The notes: generated by a model not told the origin, from the sequence alone. Counted from the stretch's first letter, positions 24,206 through 34,070 are shown. The stretch: 64,000 bases of DNA from JAAEKA01 sp049299095 (GCA_049299095.1 JBAQWV010000125.1:1-64000); one strand, 5' to 3'. Program-made: numbers and translations.

Positions 24206-27038
24206 GCGCCGCGACATCATCCTTGTCACGCTGCTGACGCTGCTGGCCCTGCTGCTGCGCAGCACGCGCCTGGATTTTCAACCCCTGTGGTGGGACGAAG
24301 GTTACAGCGTCTGGTTTGCCAACCAATCATTGCTGCAAATCGCGCGGTTAACCGCGCTCGACATTCACCCCCCGCTTTATTATGTCTTGCTCAGCCTCTG
24401 GACCCAGTTTTTTGGCCTGGGGCCAGTGGCGCTGCGCTGGTTTTCGGTGCTGGTCGGCGTCGCTGCCGTGCCGCTGATCTACCTCGTCGGGTATGGCTTG
24501 AGCGGACGGCGCGTCGGACTGGCCGGCGCCGTGCTGCTCGCCATCAATCCCCTGCACATCTATTATTCACAAGAAGTACGCATGTACGCGCTCATGGCGG
24601 TGTGGTCGCTGCTGGCCGTGGGTGCGGCTGGCCGCTGGTTGCGGCTGGGCAGGCGCATCCGCCACGATTATCGCCCCCCGGCCCCGCGCTGGCTGGGCGG
24701 GTACGTCGCGGCAATCACACTGGCGCTATACACCCAATACTATGCCGGCTTCTTGCTGGTGGGGATCGCCCTCGCCGGGCTGCTGGTGCTGTGGCAGCAG
24801 CGTGCCGAACGCGCGCAGTTCCTCACCTGGCTCGGCGCGCAAGGACTGGCCGGCGTGCTGTTCCTGCCGTGGGTTATTTATGCCGGGCCAAAGCTGGTGC
24901 CATACGTCTCGCAAAAAGTGGTCGTTGACGCCGACCGCCCGCTCAACTTGTTTTCGTACCTATTCCGGCACTTCTCCGCATTTAGCATCGGCCACCTGGA
25001 AGGCCCGCTGGCAAGCTGGTGGCCGCTGGGACTGATCGGCTTGATCTTGCTGGCAAGCGGACTGGTGCGGCTGTGGCAGCAGCGTCCGCTGCAAGCTGGG
25101 CATGGCTTAACCTTGCGTTTCCTCGGCGTTATTTTAACAGTGGTGCTGGCGCTTGGCTGGCTGGTCAATCTGACCTACCCCTTCTTCCCGGAGCGCGGGG
25201 AACGCCTGCTGCTGCTGGTTTTGCCGGTTTTCCTGCTGCTGCTGGCCGTCACCTGGTCCCCGCCTGATCCAATCCGCAGCCGCGAGCAGCTGCTTGTTTT
25301 GCTGCCTGCACGCAGCGCACTGCCGCGCCTGTTCGTGGGCAGCATGATCGCGCTGGCCGTGTTATCACTCAGTGCCTTTTACACGGAGGAGCGTTACCCG
25401 CAAGAGGATTACCGCCCGCTGATCGGGCAGGTGATGCAATGGGGGCGCGCCGAAGACACAGTTTTCGTCATATACCCTTGGCAAGTGGGTTATTTCTGGA
25501 GCTACGGCAACAAGAACGGCCCGCAGCCAATCCTATCGCCCAGTGTAGAGTGGGGAAGCGAAATCACCACCGTGCTAGATGAAGCGCTCGCGCGCGGTCA
25601 CGTCTGGTTCCCCATGCACCTGTCACTAGGCGGCATCCTGGAAACTGATGTCGAACAATACCTGTACGCCAACGATTATCAGCTCGCCAATCGCTGGTAC
25701 AGCACCAGCACACGCGTCACAGGCTGGATGGCTCCGCCCCAAGCAGGTAGCACCATAGTCGAAGTACCGGCAACATTTGATGACGGCGTCGTGGTCACGG
25801 TGCGTTACACACCGCGCACCCTGTTGGCTGCTAATGACGTATTGCCAGTTACTTTGGAATTGAGCAACACCGAAGGCGACCATATCGCCAGCCTAAGCCT
25901 GGTCGGGCCGGATGGTCGCTTGTGGGCACAGCAGGATATTCCTGTGGCGCAGGATGGCACGGAACGCGTTGGCCTGCTTGTGCCTGCGGGCATGCCCGCA
26001 GGCATATACGCGCTCCGCTTCGGCCTGGCACATCCTGACAGCCTGCGCCCGATTGGTCTGGCGCAGCCCGACGATGCGGCCACCGAAGTAACTCTGGGGG
26101 ATGTCATTGTGCAGACCCCTCCTGCTACGCCGCCCATCCAGGCCTTGCCCATTGAACATCGCTACACGGCGACGCTAGGCGACACTGCACGCCTGCTGGG
26201 CTACAGCGCCACCGGCGGCGTATTGCTGCCCGGCGACGACCTGACGATCAACCTGTTTTGGCAAGGATTAGCCGATGCCGGGCGGGGCGACTACGCAGCG
26301 TTCATTCAATTGCTCGACAATAACGGCCAGGTGGCCGTTGGCTGGGAAGGATTGCCCGTAGCCTGGCATCCCACGAATACCTGGCAGCCGGGTGAACTGG
26401 TGCGCAGCCAGCATGTGATGCGCCTGCCCGCCACGCTATCCGCGGGGAAATTCACGCTGGTAGCGGGCTTGTTTGACCCGGTAACCGGCGAACGCCTGTC
26501 CGCTACCTGGCCCAGCGGGCCATTTAACCTGTTTAAACGCACTGCGCCCCAAGCCAGTCTGGGCAAACTGCGCATTGGCGAGCGCAAACGCATCACCACC
26601 GCGCCGCAGCCGCGCGTGCGCACCGATGCCAGCATGGCTCAATTGGGCAAACTGCTCGGCTACGATGTCAGCCTGACCCGCGTCGCGCCAGGCGAGCCAC
26701 TGACGATAACGCTGTATTGGCAGCCCACGGAAAGCACCAACACCCGCTACACGGTCTTTATTCACCTCATTGACGAACAAGGGGTAATCGTGGGCCAATC
26801 CGACAGCGAACCGATGGGCGGCAACCATCCCACGTCAAGCTGGCTGCCTGACGAATATATCACTGACCAACACACGATCACCGTAGACAGCAATGCACTA
26901 CTCGGCTCAGCCAAGCTGCTGGTGGGCTTTTACGACCCCGTATCGGGCCAGCGCATCCCGTGGGTCAACTCAGAACGCCAGATCACCGGTGACGCGTTGA
27001 CACTGCCCACCAATCTCCGCATTACCACGATTCGCTGA
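24159..27038 (+). CDS. PMT-like membrane glycosyltransferase with C-terminal periplasmic repeats
   Basis: A 959-aa protein. Residues about 18-430 have a dozen hydrophobic segments; the first external loop carries PLWWDEGYSVWF, the Asp-Glu motif typical of GT39/GT83 (protein O-mannosyl or Ara4N transferase-like) enzymes, which use polyprenyl-phosphate sugars. The C-terminal half holds two repeated beta-sandwich modules (LLGYSATGGVLLPGDDLTINLFWQ and LLGYDVSLTRVAPGEPLTITLYWQ) found after such transferases. It may glycosylate the Thr-rich linkers of the neighbouring lipoproteins, an inference. The start is uncertain: ATG 24159 lies inside the preceding gene and has no clear Shine-Dalgarno sequence; TTG 24096 is an alternative. 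Confidence 0.8.
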   Translation: MTTTSVGYTSSGRASKRRDIILVTLLTLLALLLRSTRLDFQPLWWDEGYSVWFANQSLLQIARLTALDIHPPLYYVLLSLWTQFFGLGPVALRWFSVLVGVAAVPLIYLVGYGLSGRRVGLAGAVLLAINPLHIYYSQEVRMYALMAVWSLLAVGAAGRWLRLGRRIRHDYRPPAPRWLGGYVAAITLALYTQYYAGFLLVGIALAGLLVLWQQRAERAQFLTWLGAQGLAGVLFLPWVIYAGPKLVPYVSQKVVVDADRPLNLFSYLFRHFSAFSIGHLEGPLASWWPLGLIGLILLASGLVRLWQQRPLQAGHGLTLRFLGVILTVVLALGWLVNLTYPFFPERGERLLLLVLPVFLLLLAVTWSPPDPIRSREQLLVLLPARSALPRLFVGSMIALAVLSLSAFYTEERYPQEDYRPLIGQVMQWGRAEDTVFVIYPWQVGYFWSYGNKNGPQPILSPSVEWGSEITTVLDEALARGHVWFPMHLSLGGILETDVEQYLYANDYQLANRWYSTSTRVTGWMAPPQAGSTIVEVPATFDDGVVVTVRYTPRTLLAANDVLPVTLELSNTEGDHIASLSLVGPDGRLWAQQDIPVAQDGTERVGLLVPAGMPAGIYALRFGLAHPDSLRPIGLAQPDDAATEVTLGDVIVQTPPATPPIQALPIEHRYTATLGDTARLLGYSATGGVLLPGDDLTINLFWQGLADAGRGDYAAFIQLLDNNGQVAVGWEGLPVAWHPTNTWQPGELVRSQHVMRLPATLSAGKFTLVAGLFDPVTGERLSATWPSGPFNLFKRTAPQASLGKLRIGERKRITTAPQPRVRTDASMAQLGKLLGYDVSLTRVAPGEPLTITLYWQPTESTNTRYTVFIHLIDEQGVIVGQSDSEPMGGNHPTSSWLPDEYITDQHTITVDSNALLGSAKLLVGFYDPVSGQRIPWVNSERQITGDALTLPTNLRITTIR

Positions 27039-27144
27039 AACTAATTGCTGTTTGTTGCGTAAAGTAGAGTGATCAAACCAAAACACTGATCTCATAATAA
27101 AACCGCATGGATGTCGGTTTGCAACGAGATAAAAAGAGGTACTT

Positions 27145-27666
27145 ATGACTGACGAAACTAATCGCCCGGTTGATGAAGATGCTGCTAAAAACGCCGCGGA
27201 TGCTAGCGGTTCTTTCACCACCCAATTAATCAACGAATTGAACCAGCTTGGTTCCAAAGTTGCGAGTGCGGTTCAGACCGCCTGGGACAGTGAAGAGCGC
27301 CAAAAGGCCGAAGACGAAATCCGCAAGGCTTTACGCACCGCCGGGGATCGCATTGACACCGTAGCCGAAGACGTGCGGGCCAGCACAATCGGCAAGGATG
27401 TTCGCTCACAGGCCACACGCGCGGCCGAAGTCGTACAAAAGAACGACATGACCAAGCAGGTTCGCCACGGGTTGCTGTCCGGCTTGCGCCGCCTGAACGA
27501 TGAGCTGACCGAGTTCCTGGACAAGAACAAGCCCGAAGACCTCACCAAATCCGCTGGTGAAGCCGCAGCCGAGGCTGGCAAAGCCGCTGCCAATGCAGGT
27601 GAAGCCGCCGCAGACGCTGCCGCCACCGCCATCAAAGAAGTAACCGACACGATCAAACAGGCGTAA
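27145..27666 (+). CDS. Helical Ala-rich protein, unknown
   Basis: A 173-aa soluble, highly charged protein predicted to be mostly amphipathic helix. Residues 55-100 contain regularly spaced charged residues (EERQKAEDEIRKALRTAGDRIDTVAEDVRAS), and the last 40 residues are Ala-rich 4- and 11-residue-like repeats (AGEAAAEAGKAAANAGEAAADAAATA) reminiscent of LEA or YtxH-like proteins. AGAGG lies 6 nt before ATG. CATAAT (27093-27098) with a weak -35 (27070-27075) may be its promoter. A stress or membrane-surface role is only a guess. Confidence 0.72.
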   Translation: MTDETNRPVDEDAAKNAADASGSFTTQLINELNQLGSKVASAVQTAWDSEERQKAEDEIRKALRTAGDRIDTVAEDVRASTIGKDVRSQATRAAEVVQKNDMTKQVRHGLLSGLRRLNDELTEFLDKNKPEDLTKSAGEAAAEAGKAAANAGEAAADAAATAIKEVTDTIKQA

Positions 27667-27685
27667 CAGCCTGCGAAACACATTG

Positions 27686-27719
27686 CGAGGAAGCAAGACT
27701 CTTTTGCTTCCTCGTTTTT
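27686..27719 (+). terminator. Terminator after the helical protein gene
   Basis: CGAGGAAGCAA (27686-27696), a 7-nt loop, TTGCTTCCTCG (27704-27714), then TTTTTA. Confidence 0.88.
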
Positions 27720-27897
27720 ATTTCACGCAGTGATGGATTTCTTGCCACAGGCAGCTACGCTCACGTCATGACACCGAAGACCAAATTTATCCAGCTAAAA
27801 CACGAAGCTGCTGACAGCCGCTTCCCCCAGTCCCGCAGGGCCTTTACCCAGTATTTTCCACCCTTGCGAAAAAGGCCCACAAAAACCGGTCAGCTTA

Positions 27898-27906
27898 TGG
27901 TACAAT
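27898..27906 (+). promoter_or_regulatory. Extended -10 promoter of the DHH-CBS-CCA gene
   Basis: TGGTACAAT (27898-27906), with no good -35 at 17 nt. The start codon follows after a 16-nt leader that contains GGAG. The stretch 27720-27890 shows no other feature. Confidence 0.6.
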
Positions 27907-27922
27907 AAGACCGGAGTTTGTT

Positions 27923-30586
27923 ATGACCGCTGACCGCCTCACCGTAATCCTCACCCACGAACACACTGATTTCGACGCGTTGGCTTCGATGCTGGGCGCG
28001 CATAAGCTGTTTCCCGCAGCGATCCCCGTTTTACCCCGTTCGCTGAACCGTAATCTGCGCGAGTTTCTGGCGCTGTACCGCTCCAGCCTGCCCTTCCGAC
28101 AGGTTGACGACCTGCCGCGTCAACCCATTGAGCGCGCGATCATTGTAGATGCACAGGCCGCGGTCACACTGCGCGGGATGCGCCCGAACACCCCCGCGCT
28201 CATCATTGACCACCACGCGCCGCAGCGCGAGCTACCCGCTGGCTGGGAATTCTGGGGCGGCGAGGCCGGGGCCAATACTACGCTGCTGGTGGAACGCATG
28301 GCCGAACACGGTCTGACCGTTACCCAGGTCGAAGCTACCCTCTTGCTACTTGGCATCTACGAAGACACCGGCTCGCTGATTTACCTGACCACCACCCCGC
28401 GCGACCTGCGCGCATCGGCCTGGCTGCTGGAACAAGGTGCAAATTTACAGGTGCTGCGCCGCTTTTTGTATCATCCGCTGAGCGCCGCGCAGACCGATCT
28501 GTACACGCAGTTGGCCGAGGCCGCGCAGGTACACAGCATTGCCGGTCACTCGGTACTCATCGCCGCCACCAGTGCGCCAGAGTTCAGCGACGAAATCAGC
28601 ACGCTGGCGCACGCGCTGCGCGACGCCTACGAGGCTGAAGGGCTGTTTCTGCTGGTAGACCTGGGCGACCGCATCCAGGTGGTGGCGCGCAGCAGCAACG
28701 ACGCGATTGACGTGGGCCGCATCACTCACGCGCTGGGCGGGGGTGGCCACGCACGCGCCGCAGCCGCGCTGATCCGCCACCGCGATCTGGACGCAGTGCA
28801 GGCTGACTTGCTGACCGCGCTGCACGCCGAAGTCAAGCCGTCGGTAACAGTGGCGCAGATCATGACCCACGGCCTGCCGGTAGCGGTCTCACCCAACACT
28901 ACAATCGACGAAATGGTGAACATCGTACAGCGCCACGGCTTCGAGGGCTATCCAGTCATCACCGGTGCAGGCAGCGGCGAACTGGCCGCGGGACGTTACG
29001 CCGCGGCGCAACTGGTCGGTCTGGTGACGCGTCGGCAAATTGACCGCGCCCTACACCACGGACTAGCCAGCCACACCGTGGACCGCTACATGCGCGGCGG
29101 CAGCGTCACCGTGCTACCCACAGCCAGCATTGCCGAGTTGCAGCGCATGATGATTGACCGCGACTGGGGACAAATCCCGGTGATTGACCCCATCAGCCAG
29201 GAGATCATTGGCATCGTCACCCGCACCGATCTGATCAAACTGTGGGGCGCATCGGCCAACGACCTGCGCCGCGAAAACACGCAACTGCTACTGCAAGCTG
29301 AGCTGCCAGCGATGCTGCTGGATACGCTGCGGCTGGCGGGCAGCGTCGCGGCCGCGCAGCACTTCCCGCTTTATGCCGTGGGTGGCTTTGTGCGCGACCT
29401 GCTGCTGGGACGCCCCAACTTCGACGTGGATTTGGTGGTGGAGGGCAACGCCATCGAGCTGGCCAACCGACTGGCGCAGGCGCACGGTGGCCGCATTCGC
29501 ACGCATCAGCGCTTCGGCACGGCCAAGTGGATCCTGCCCAACGCAGATCCGGCACAGCCGGAGTTGGCGCTGGATTTCGTCACCGCGCGCACCGAGTTCT
29601 ACGCCGCGCCGACGGTGCTGCCGACGGTGGAGCGCGGTTCGATCAAGCGCGACCTGTTCCGTCGTGATTTCACCATCAATACCCTGGCGATTAACCTGAC
29701 CGAGGGACGCTGGGGCGAGTTGCTGGACTTCTACGACGGGCAGCGCGACTTGGAAGCGGGCTTGATCCGCGTGCTGCACACGCACAGTTTCGTGGATGAC
29801 CCGACACGCATCCTGCGCGCGGCCCGCTTCGAGCAGCGTTTTGGCTTCCAGATCGAAGCGCGCACGCTGGAGCTGATCAGTAACGCGGTGGACTTGCTGA
29901 GCCGGGTGACCCCTGCACGCGTGCGCCACGAGTTGGAGTTGATCTTCAATGAAACGCAGCCGGAGTTGGCGTTACGCCGGCTGCAACAGCTCGGCGCGCT
30001 GGCGTATATTCACCCCGACCTGACCGTGGACGCCTGGGTGATGAGCCGCTTCGACAACCTGCGTGTGGCTGTGGCCGGACGGGAAACCAGCCTGCCCGCC
30101 GATCTCGATCAGCTCTACTTCGCGATCTGGACATATGCGCTGAACCCACAGGCATTTGCCGAGCTGAACCAGCGGTTGAGCTTGATGCACAGCACGCTGG
30201 CGCTGCTGGAGAACCTGCACAAGATCAAGCCGGAGGTGGCACGGCTGGCGCAACCCGACTTGCCGCCCAGCGAAATTTATCGCATCCTGCAACCGGCGTC
30301 GGATGCCACCCGCTTTCTGCTGCCGATCATCACCACAGAGCCGACCGTTCAGACACACGTTGAGCGCTTCGAGCGCGAGTTGGTACAAACACGCACGGTC
30401 AGCACTGGCCGCGATCTGAAACGCCTGGGGCTGCCACCCGGCCCGCTGTACGGCGAGATACTGGAAGCCGCGCGCGCAGCGTGGATGGATGGCCGCATCC
30501 ACAGCGAAGCCGAAGAACGACGTTTAATTCAAACCCTGGTTGAGTATCATCAGACTGATCGTCGTGATGACAAGTCATCGTTGTAG
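27923..30586 (+). CDS. Fusion of DHH phosphoesterase, two CBS domains and CCA-adding-type tRNA nucleotidyltransferase
   Basis: An 887-aa multidomain protein. Residues 1-300 are a DHH/DHHA1 phosphoesterase (THEHTDFDA at 11-19, IIDHH at 94-98, GGGGHARAA at 272-280), the nanoRNase/pAp-phosphatase fold. Residues about 308-440 hold two CBS domains, which bind adenine nucleotides. Residues about 455-887 are a class II tRNA nucleotidyltransferase or poly(A) polymerase head and body (GGFVRDLLLG 487-496, DVDLV 501-505, RRDFTINTLA, DDPTRILRAARF). This fusion type is known from several phyla, where the transferase part adds A or CCA to tRNA 3' ends. All active-site motifs are intact. Whether it adds CCA or only A cannot be read. 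Confidence 0.92.
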   Translation: MTADRLTVILTHEHTDFDALASMLGAHKLFPAAIPVLPRSLNRNLREFLALYRSSLPFRQVDDLPRQPIERAIIVDAQAAVTLRGMRPNTPALIIDHHAPQRELPAGWEFWGGEAGANTTLLVERMAEHGLTVTQVEATLLLLGIYEDTGSLIYLTTTPRDLRASAWLLEQGANLQVLRRFLYHPLSAAQTDLYTQLAEAAQVHSIAGHSVLIAATSAPEFSDEISTLAHALRDAYEAEGLFLLVDLGDRIQVVARSSNDAIDVGRITHALGGGGHARAAAALIRHRDLDAVQADLLTALHAEVKPSVTVAQIMTHGLPVAVSPNTTIDEMVNIVQRHGFEGYPVITGAGSGELAAGRYAAAQLVGLVTRRQIDRALHHGLASHTVDRYMRGGSVTVLPTASIAELQRMMIDRDWGQIPVIDPISQEIIGIVTRTDLIKLWGASANDLRRENTQLLLQAELPAMLLDTLRLAGSVAAAQHFPLYAVGGFVRDLLLGRPNFDVDLVVEGNAIELANRLAQAHGGRIRTHQRFGTAKWILPNADPAQPELALDFVTARTEFYAAPTVLPTVERGSIKRDLFRRDFTINTLAINLTEGRWGELLDFYDGQRDLEAGLIRVLHTHSFVDDPTRILRAARFEQRFGFQIEARTLELISNAVDLLSRVTPARVRHELELIFNETQPELALRRLQQLGALAYIHPDLTVDAWVMSRFDNLRVAVAGRETSLPADLDQLYFAIWTYALNPQAFAELNQRLSLMHSTLALLENLHKIKPEVARLAQPDLPPSEIYRILQPASDATRFLLPIITTEPTVQTHVERFERELVQTRTVSTGRDLKRLGLPPGPLYGEILEAARAAWMDGRIHSEAEERRLIQTLVEYHQTDRRDDKSSL

Positions 30587-30613
30587 TACATATTTGTGAG
30601 TTAAGGAGGAAGT

Positions 30614-31330
30614 ATGCAAGTTATCACCAAACCGTTGGGCCTGCTGTGGAATGCCCTGTTCCTGCAGCGCAGCGCGTACGTACGTATGCGCGACGACAAT
30701 AATCCCTTCGTCGAAGGGCTATATGTGCTGGCCATGCTGGGCGTGGTGCTGGGCATCGCCGGGCTGATCGGTGGCACGCTGCAATGGGCCAGCAGTCCTA
30801 ACATGGCTGCCATTCGCGATATTGTGCTGAACAGCCTCAAGCAAATGAGCTGGTGGCCGATGATGGAGCAAGACCCACAAGCAATGGCCGGCTTCAACAG
30901 CGCATGGAATAGTATCTGGCAGGTAGTGTCTTCGCTGGCCCCCACCCCCGCCAATTCGCTGCTGGGCATTCTGACGCACCCGCTAGGACTGATCATCGGC
31001 TGGCTGGTGTACGGAGTGCTGGCGATGCTCTTCGCCCGCCTGCTGGGCGGCAAGGGCACGCTGAACCAGACGCTGGGCGCCACAGCACTGGGAGCGGCCC
31101 CGCAGTTACTCAACCTCGTGACGGTGCTACCCTTCGTTTCCGTGGCCGGGTTGGGCGCGTGGTCACTGTTGTGCAACTATACCGCGCTGCGCACCGTGCA
31201 CGGGCTAAGCTGGGGCCGCGGTGTAGCCGCAGCCGTGCTGCCGATTGTGTTGGGTATCGTTCTGGCAAGTATCGGCGGTTTCATTGGCCTGTCGCTGCTG
31301 AGCGCGCTGGCTGCAGGAGGTGCGTCATGA
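30614..31330 (+). CDS. Yip1-like membrane protein A
   Basis: A 238-aa protein with about five hydrophobic segments, starting with an N-terminal soluble motif (PFVEGLYVLAMLGVVLGIAGLIGG) typical of Yip1/YIPF-like bacterial proteins. A central loop (residues 60-100) is Trp/Met-rich, then LGGKGTLNQTLGATALGAAPQLL, the conserved Yip1 segment. AAGGAGG precedes the ATG by 5 nt. It overlaps the next, related gene by 4 nt. Bacterial Yip1-like proteins have no known biochemical role. Confidence 0.75.
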   Translation: MQVITKPLGLLWNALFLQRSAYVRMRDDNNPFVEGLYVLAMLGVVLGIAGLIGGTLQWASSPNMAAIRDIVLNSLKQMSWWPMMEQDPQAMAGFNSAWNSIWQVVSSLAPTPANSLLGILTHPLGLIIGWLVYGVLAMLFARLLGGKGTLNQTLGATALGAAPQLLNLVTVLPFVSVAGLGAWSLLCNYTALRTVHGLSWGRGVAAAVLPIVLGIVLASIGGFIGLSLLSALAAGGAS

Positions 31331-32082
31331 ACGGTTGGCTGCAAACGTTGAAAAATGTGGCGTTATTGGACACGCCCACTTTCGAGGCGCTGCTGGAGCG
31401 CAAAGACATCATGAAGCGCGGCATCCTGACGCTGCTGGCCTGTTTCATGCTCGCAGGTAGCATTGCCGCGGTCGTGAACTATGCCACATCAGTGCGCCGC
31501 GTCACCGGCGAGCAGGCTGAGCAAATCCAGCAGCAGGTCGAGCAGAGTATGCAGATGTTCGAGCAGTCCATGGGTACGCAAGACCCGGCCGCTGCCGAGT
31601 TTATGCAACAATTCATGGGCAACTTCACCATCGGCATGCGCATGGGCATGGAGATTGACAATCTGGAATCGCCATTGCCGCGCGGCCTGGCCCGCCTGCT
31701 GGCTGCGCTGGGCGGCTGGATTTCTGGCGCATTTAGCCACCTCGGAACCTGGCTGAGCTATAGCATCTGGGTGTTGCTCTTTGCCAAATGGCTCGGCGGC
31801 GCGGGCGACATCAAACGCTTCCTCGGCTTGACCGCGCTCTATGCAGTGCCCAACCTGTTGAGCATCTTCTCACCCGCCCCGGTCATCGGTGGCCTGATTG
31901 CCTTTATCGGTTGGGTCTGGGGGCTTATCGTTTATGTCAAGGGCGTGCAAATCAGCCAGCGCCTGACCACGGGTAAAGCCATCGCGGCTGTGGTGCTCCC
32001 CGCGCTGATCCTGTTCGTACTGGCAAGCCTCGGTAGCATGATCGGCTTTATCACCCTGCTGGCCGCGGCAGGTCAAGGCTAA
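31327..32082 (+). CDS. Yip1-like membrane protein B
   Basis: A 251-aa protein related in layout to the preceding one: a hydrophobic segment at 38-58, a Gln/Met-rich extracytoplasmic stretch (EQIQQQVEQSMQMFEQSMGT), then four hydrophobic helices with WLGGAGDIKRFLGLTALYAVPNLL. It starts at ATG 31327 overlapping the upstream stop as ATGA, with GGAGG upstream, so translation is coupled. The two proteins may form a hetero-oligomer, which is inferred from the overlap. Confidence 0.75.
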   Translation: MNGWLQTLKNVALLDTPTFEALLERKDIMKRGILTLLACFMLAGSIAAVVNYATSVRRVTGEQAEQIQQQVEQSMQMFEQSMGTQDPAAAEFMQQFMGNFTIGMRMGMEIDNLESPLPRGLARLLAALGGWISGAFSHLGTWLSYSIWVLLFAKWLGGAGDIKRFLGLTALYAVPNLLSIFSPAPVIGGLIAFIGWVWGLIVYVKGVQISQRLTTGKAIAAVVLPALILFVLASLGSMIGFITLLAAAGQG

Positions 32083-32083
32083 T

Positions 32084-34063
32084 TCAGGGCAACCGGAAGG
32101 CAAAGAAAACAATCTCGCCGGCCCGGCGGCCGTGCGCCGTCAGCACACCCCCGGCAAAGCGTTGCTGTAATTGAGGTAGCACCGACTGGCGCGGTTCTGG
32201 CACAATCCAGACCGCGCCTTTTTCTGTGCAGGGCGCGGGCAGGTCGGCCTGACGGCCATTTTCGTCCGGTGGCACGCGATACCCCTTGCGTTCCCCCATG
32301 AAAAAAGCGATTTCACGCTCCTCCGGCGCATGAATCCAACCATTGTCATCGTCCGGCACGATGCACACCGCAGCGTCGGCGGGTAATGTGGCAACGAAAC
32401 GCCCCACGAGTGCCCGCGGACGGGCGTTGCTCACCGCGAACTGATAATACAGCGTCCAGTTCAGCAGACCGACATAGAGCAGCATTGCCACCACCAGCAG
32501 CGAAAGCAGGCGATTGGTTTCCTCCCCAAACGCATCCACTGTGGCTTGCCAAAGCCGCTCAATTGCCAGCGCGGCCAGCCCGACGGCCGGGGCCAGTACG
32601 AACACCAGACGCGGGGCAAAGGGCGGGTTATCAGTTAAAATGCCACCCACCAGCAGCACCGTGAACAAGGCGAGCGCCAACAAACCACTCGCCCAGCGTC
32701 GCGGATGCGCCAGCGCATAGCCCGCCCCCAACACCACCAGCGGACCGGTAATTGCGTCGAGCAGTGGGCGCGGGAAGCCGAACTGCGTACTACTGTCCAT
32801 CGTCTTGTTAAACAGCAGCAAGGTACGCCGCGCCTGCTCCAACAAGATTTGCCCCAAGCTGGCTACGCCGTACTTGTGGCGGGAATGCTCCAGCACCGCG
32901 GGATGAAACAGCCACACCTCGCGCGAGCGCTGCAACCAGTCGTCCGGTTGCAGGATGAACAGCCAGAGCAGCGGCCCCAGCGTCACCACCGCGCCCACAG
33001 CCAGCCACAGCAGCCCACGACGATTAGCCTCAAGCAACCTGCGATCCACCAGGAATAAGTAGAGCAACGCCAACGCCACAATCACCAGCGTCACCCGCCC
33101 GGCGTAATACAGGCTGGCCGCGCCCGCCAACGCCGCACCACTCAAGACAAAGGGCAGGCTGCGCTGCTGCTGCAAGCCGATGGCGAGAAAGGCCAGCGAC
33201 CAGACCGTAAAAGGCATGGGGTCCATGTACTCGGCGATGCGACTGAAATGAATGTGTGTATAGGCCACAGCCAGCAGTGCCGCGCCGACCAACGCCGTGC
33301 GGCGTCCCAGCGTGGCGTGTAGCCAAACATACAGCCCCCAGACGCTAAGTACGCCCCCCAGCACCGACGCCAGTGCCAGGCCAACTGTGCCGTGATCGCC
33401 CGTCAGACGCATCATCAGTGCCGTGGGCAAGAAGCCAGTCATGGGAATGCCCGCCCAGCCGTAGGCGATGACAGACGATGCGCGGCCAGCCAGCAGATCG
33501 AGCGTCTGCATCCCGTGTGAGGCCATATCGCCATGTACGTCCTGCGGCAGGTCAGCCAGGCGATACAGGCGCAGCGCGGCCGCAAGCAACAGCAACAGCG
33601 CGGGCAGGGCATAGGCGCGGGCCGCGCGCGCGGTCTGCATGGGCCAACGCCACGCGCTGCGCCAGGGAATTTGTGACACCACCAACAGCACCAGTGCACC
33701 ACCCCACAGCCCCAACACGCCACCATCTTCGCCGTGCAGCAGCCACAACAGCACCGCCGCGCCGTAGCCGATCAGCGCCAGCCCAAAAAGGGGCCGAGCC
33801 AGCCGGCTGGGCTGGTCTTGAAAGTTACCCAGGGACGCGGGCGCGGGCCGAGTGGCCGGTTTTGGCGGCGCGGCCAGGGCAAACAGCAGCGCGGCCAGCA
33901 CCAGCATGGCCACTGCAACCATCGGCTGACTGTACACCACGACCGGCAGCCGGGCCAGCAAGGGATTAGAGAAGTCAGGTTGATCCAGCAGGAATTGAGC
34001 GGCAAAGGCCACGAACGCCGCCAGCCAAACACCTGTGAACCGCCACAAAGAATGCGCGCGCAT
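32084..34063 (-). CDS. PMT-like membrane glycosyltransferase
   Basis: A 659-aa protein with at least ten hydrophobic segments and a C-terminal soluble part (from about residue 560). The luminal loop contains DVHGDMASHGMQTLDLLAG, resembling the acidic motif of GT39/GT83-like polyprenyl-sugar transferases, and later HFSRIAEYMDPMPF. It converges on the Yip1 genes with a 1-nt gap and no clear terminator. The start is uncertain: ATG 34063 is preferred because a TATGAT box ends 7 nt upstream; ATG 34075 or GTG 34108 in the same frame are alternatives. Substrate unknown. Confidence 0.75.
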   Translation of the reverse strand: MRAHSLWRFTGVWLAAFVAFAAQFLLDQPDFSNPLLARLPVVVYSQPMVAVAMLVLAALLFALAAPPKPATRPAPASLGNFQDQPSRLARPLFGLALIGYGAAVLLWLLHGEDGGVLGLWGGALVLLVVSQIPWRSAWRWPMQTARAARAYALPALLLLLAAALRLYRLADLPQDVHGDMASHGMQTLDLLAGRASSVIAYGWAGIPMTGFLPTALMMRLTGDHGTVGLALASVLGGVLSVWGLYVWLHATLGRRTALVGAALLAVAYTHIHFSRIAEYMDPMPFTVWSLAFLAIGLQQQRSLPFVLSGAALAGAASLYYAGRVTLVIVALALLYLFLVDRRLLEANRRGLLWLAVGAVVTLGPLLWLFILQPDDWLQRSREVWLFHPAVLEHSRHKYGVASLGQILLEQARRTLLLFNKTMDSSTQFGFPRPLLDAITGPLVVLGAGYALAHPRRWASGLLALALFTVLLVGGILTDNPPFAPRLVFVLAPAVGLAALAIERLWQATVDAFGEETNRLLSLLVVAMLLYVGLLNWTLYYQFAVSNARPRALVGRFVATLPADAAVCIVPDDDNGWIHAPEEREIAFFMGERKGYRVPPDENGRQADLPAPCTEKGAVWIVPEPRQSVLPQLQQRFAGGVLTAHGRRAGEIVFFAFRLP

Positions 34064-34070
34064 AAACCGT

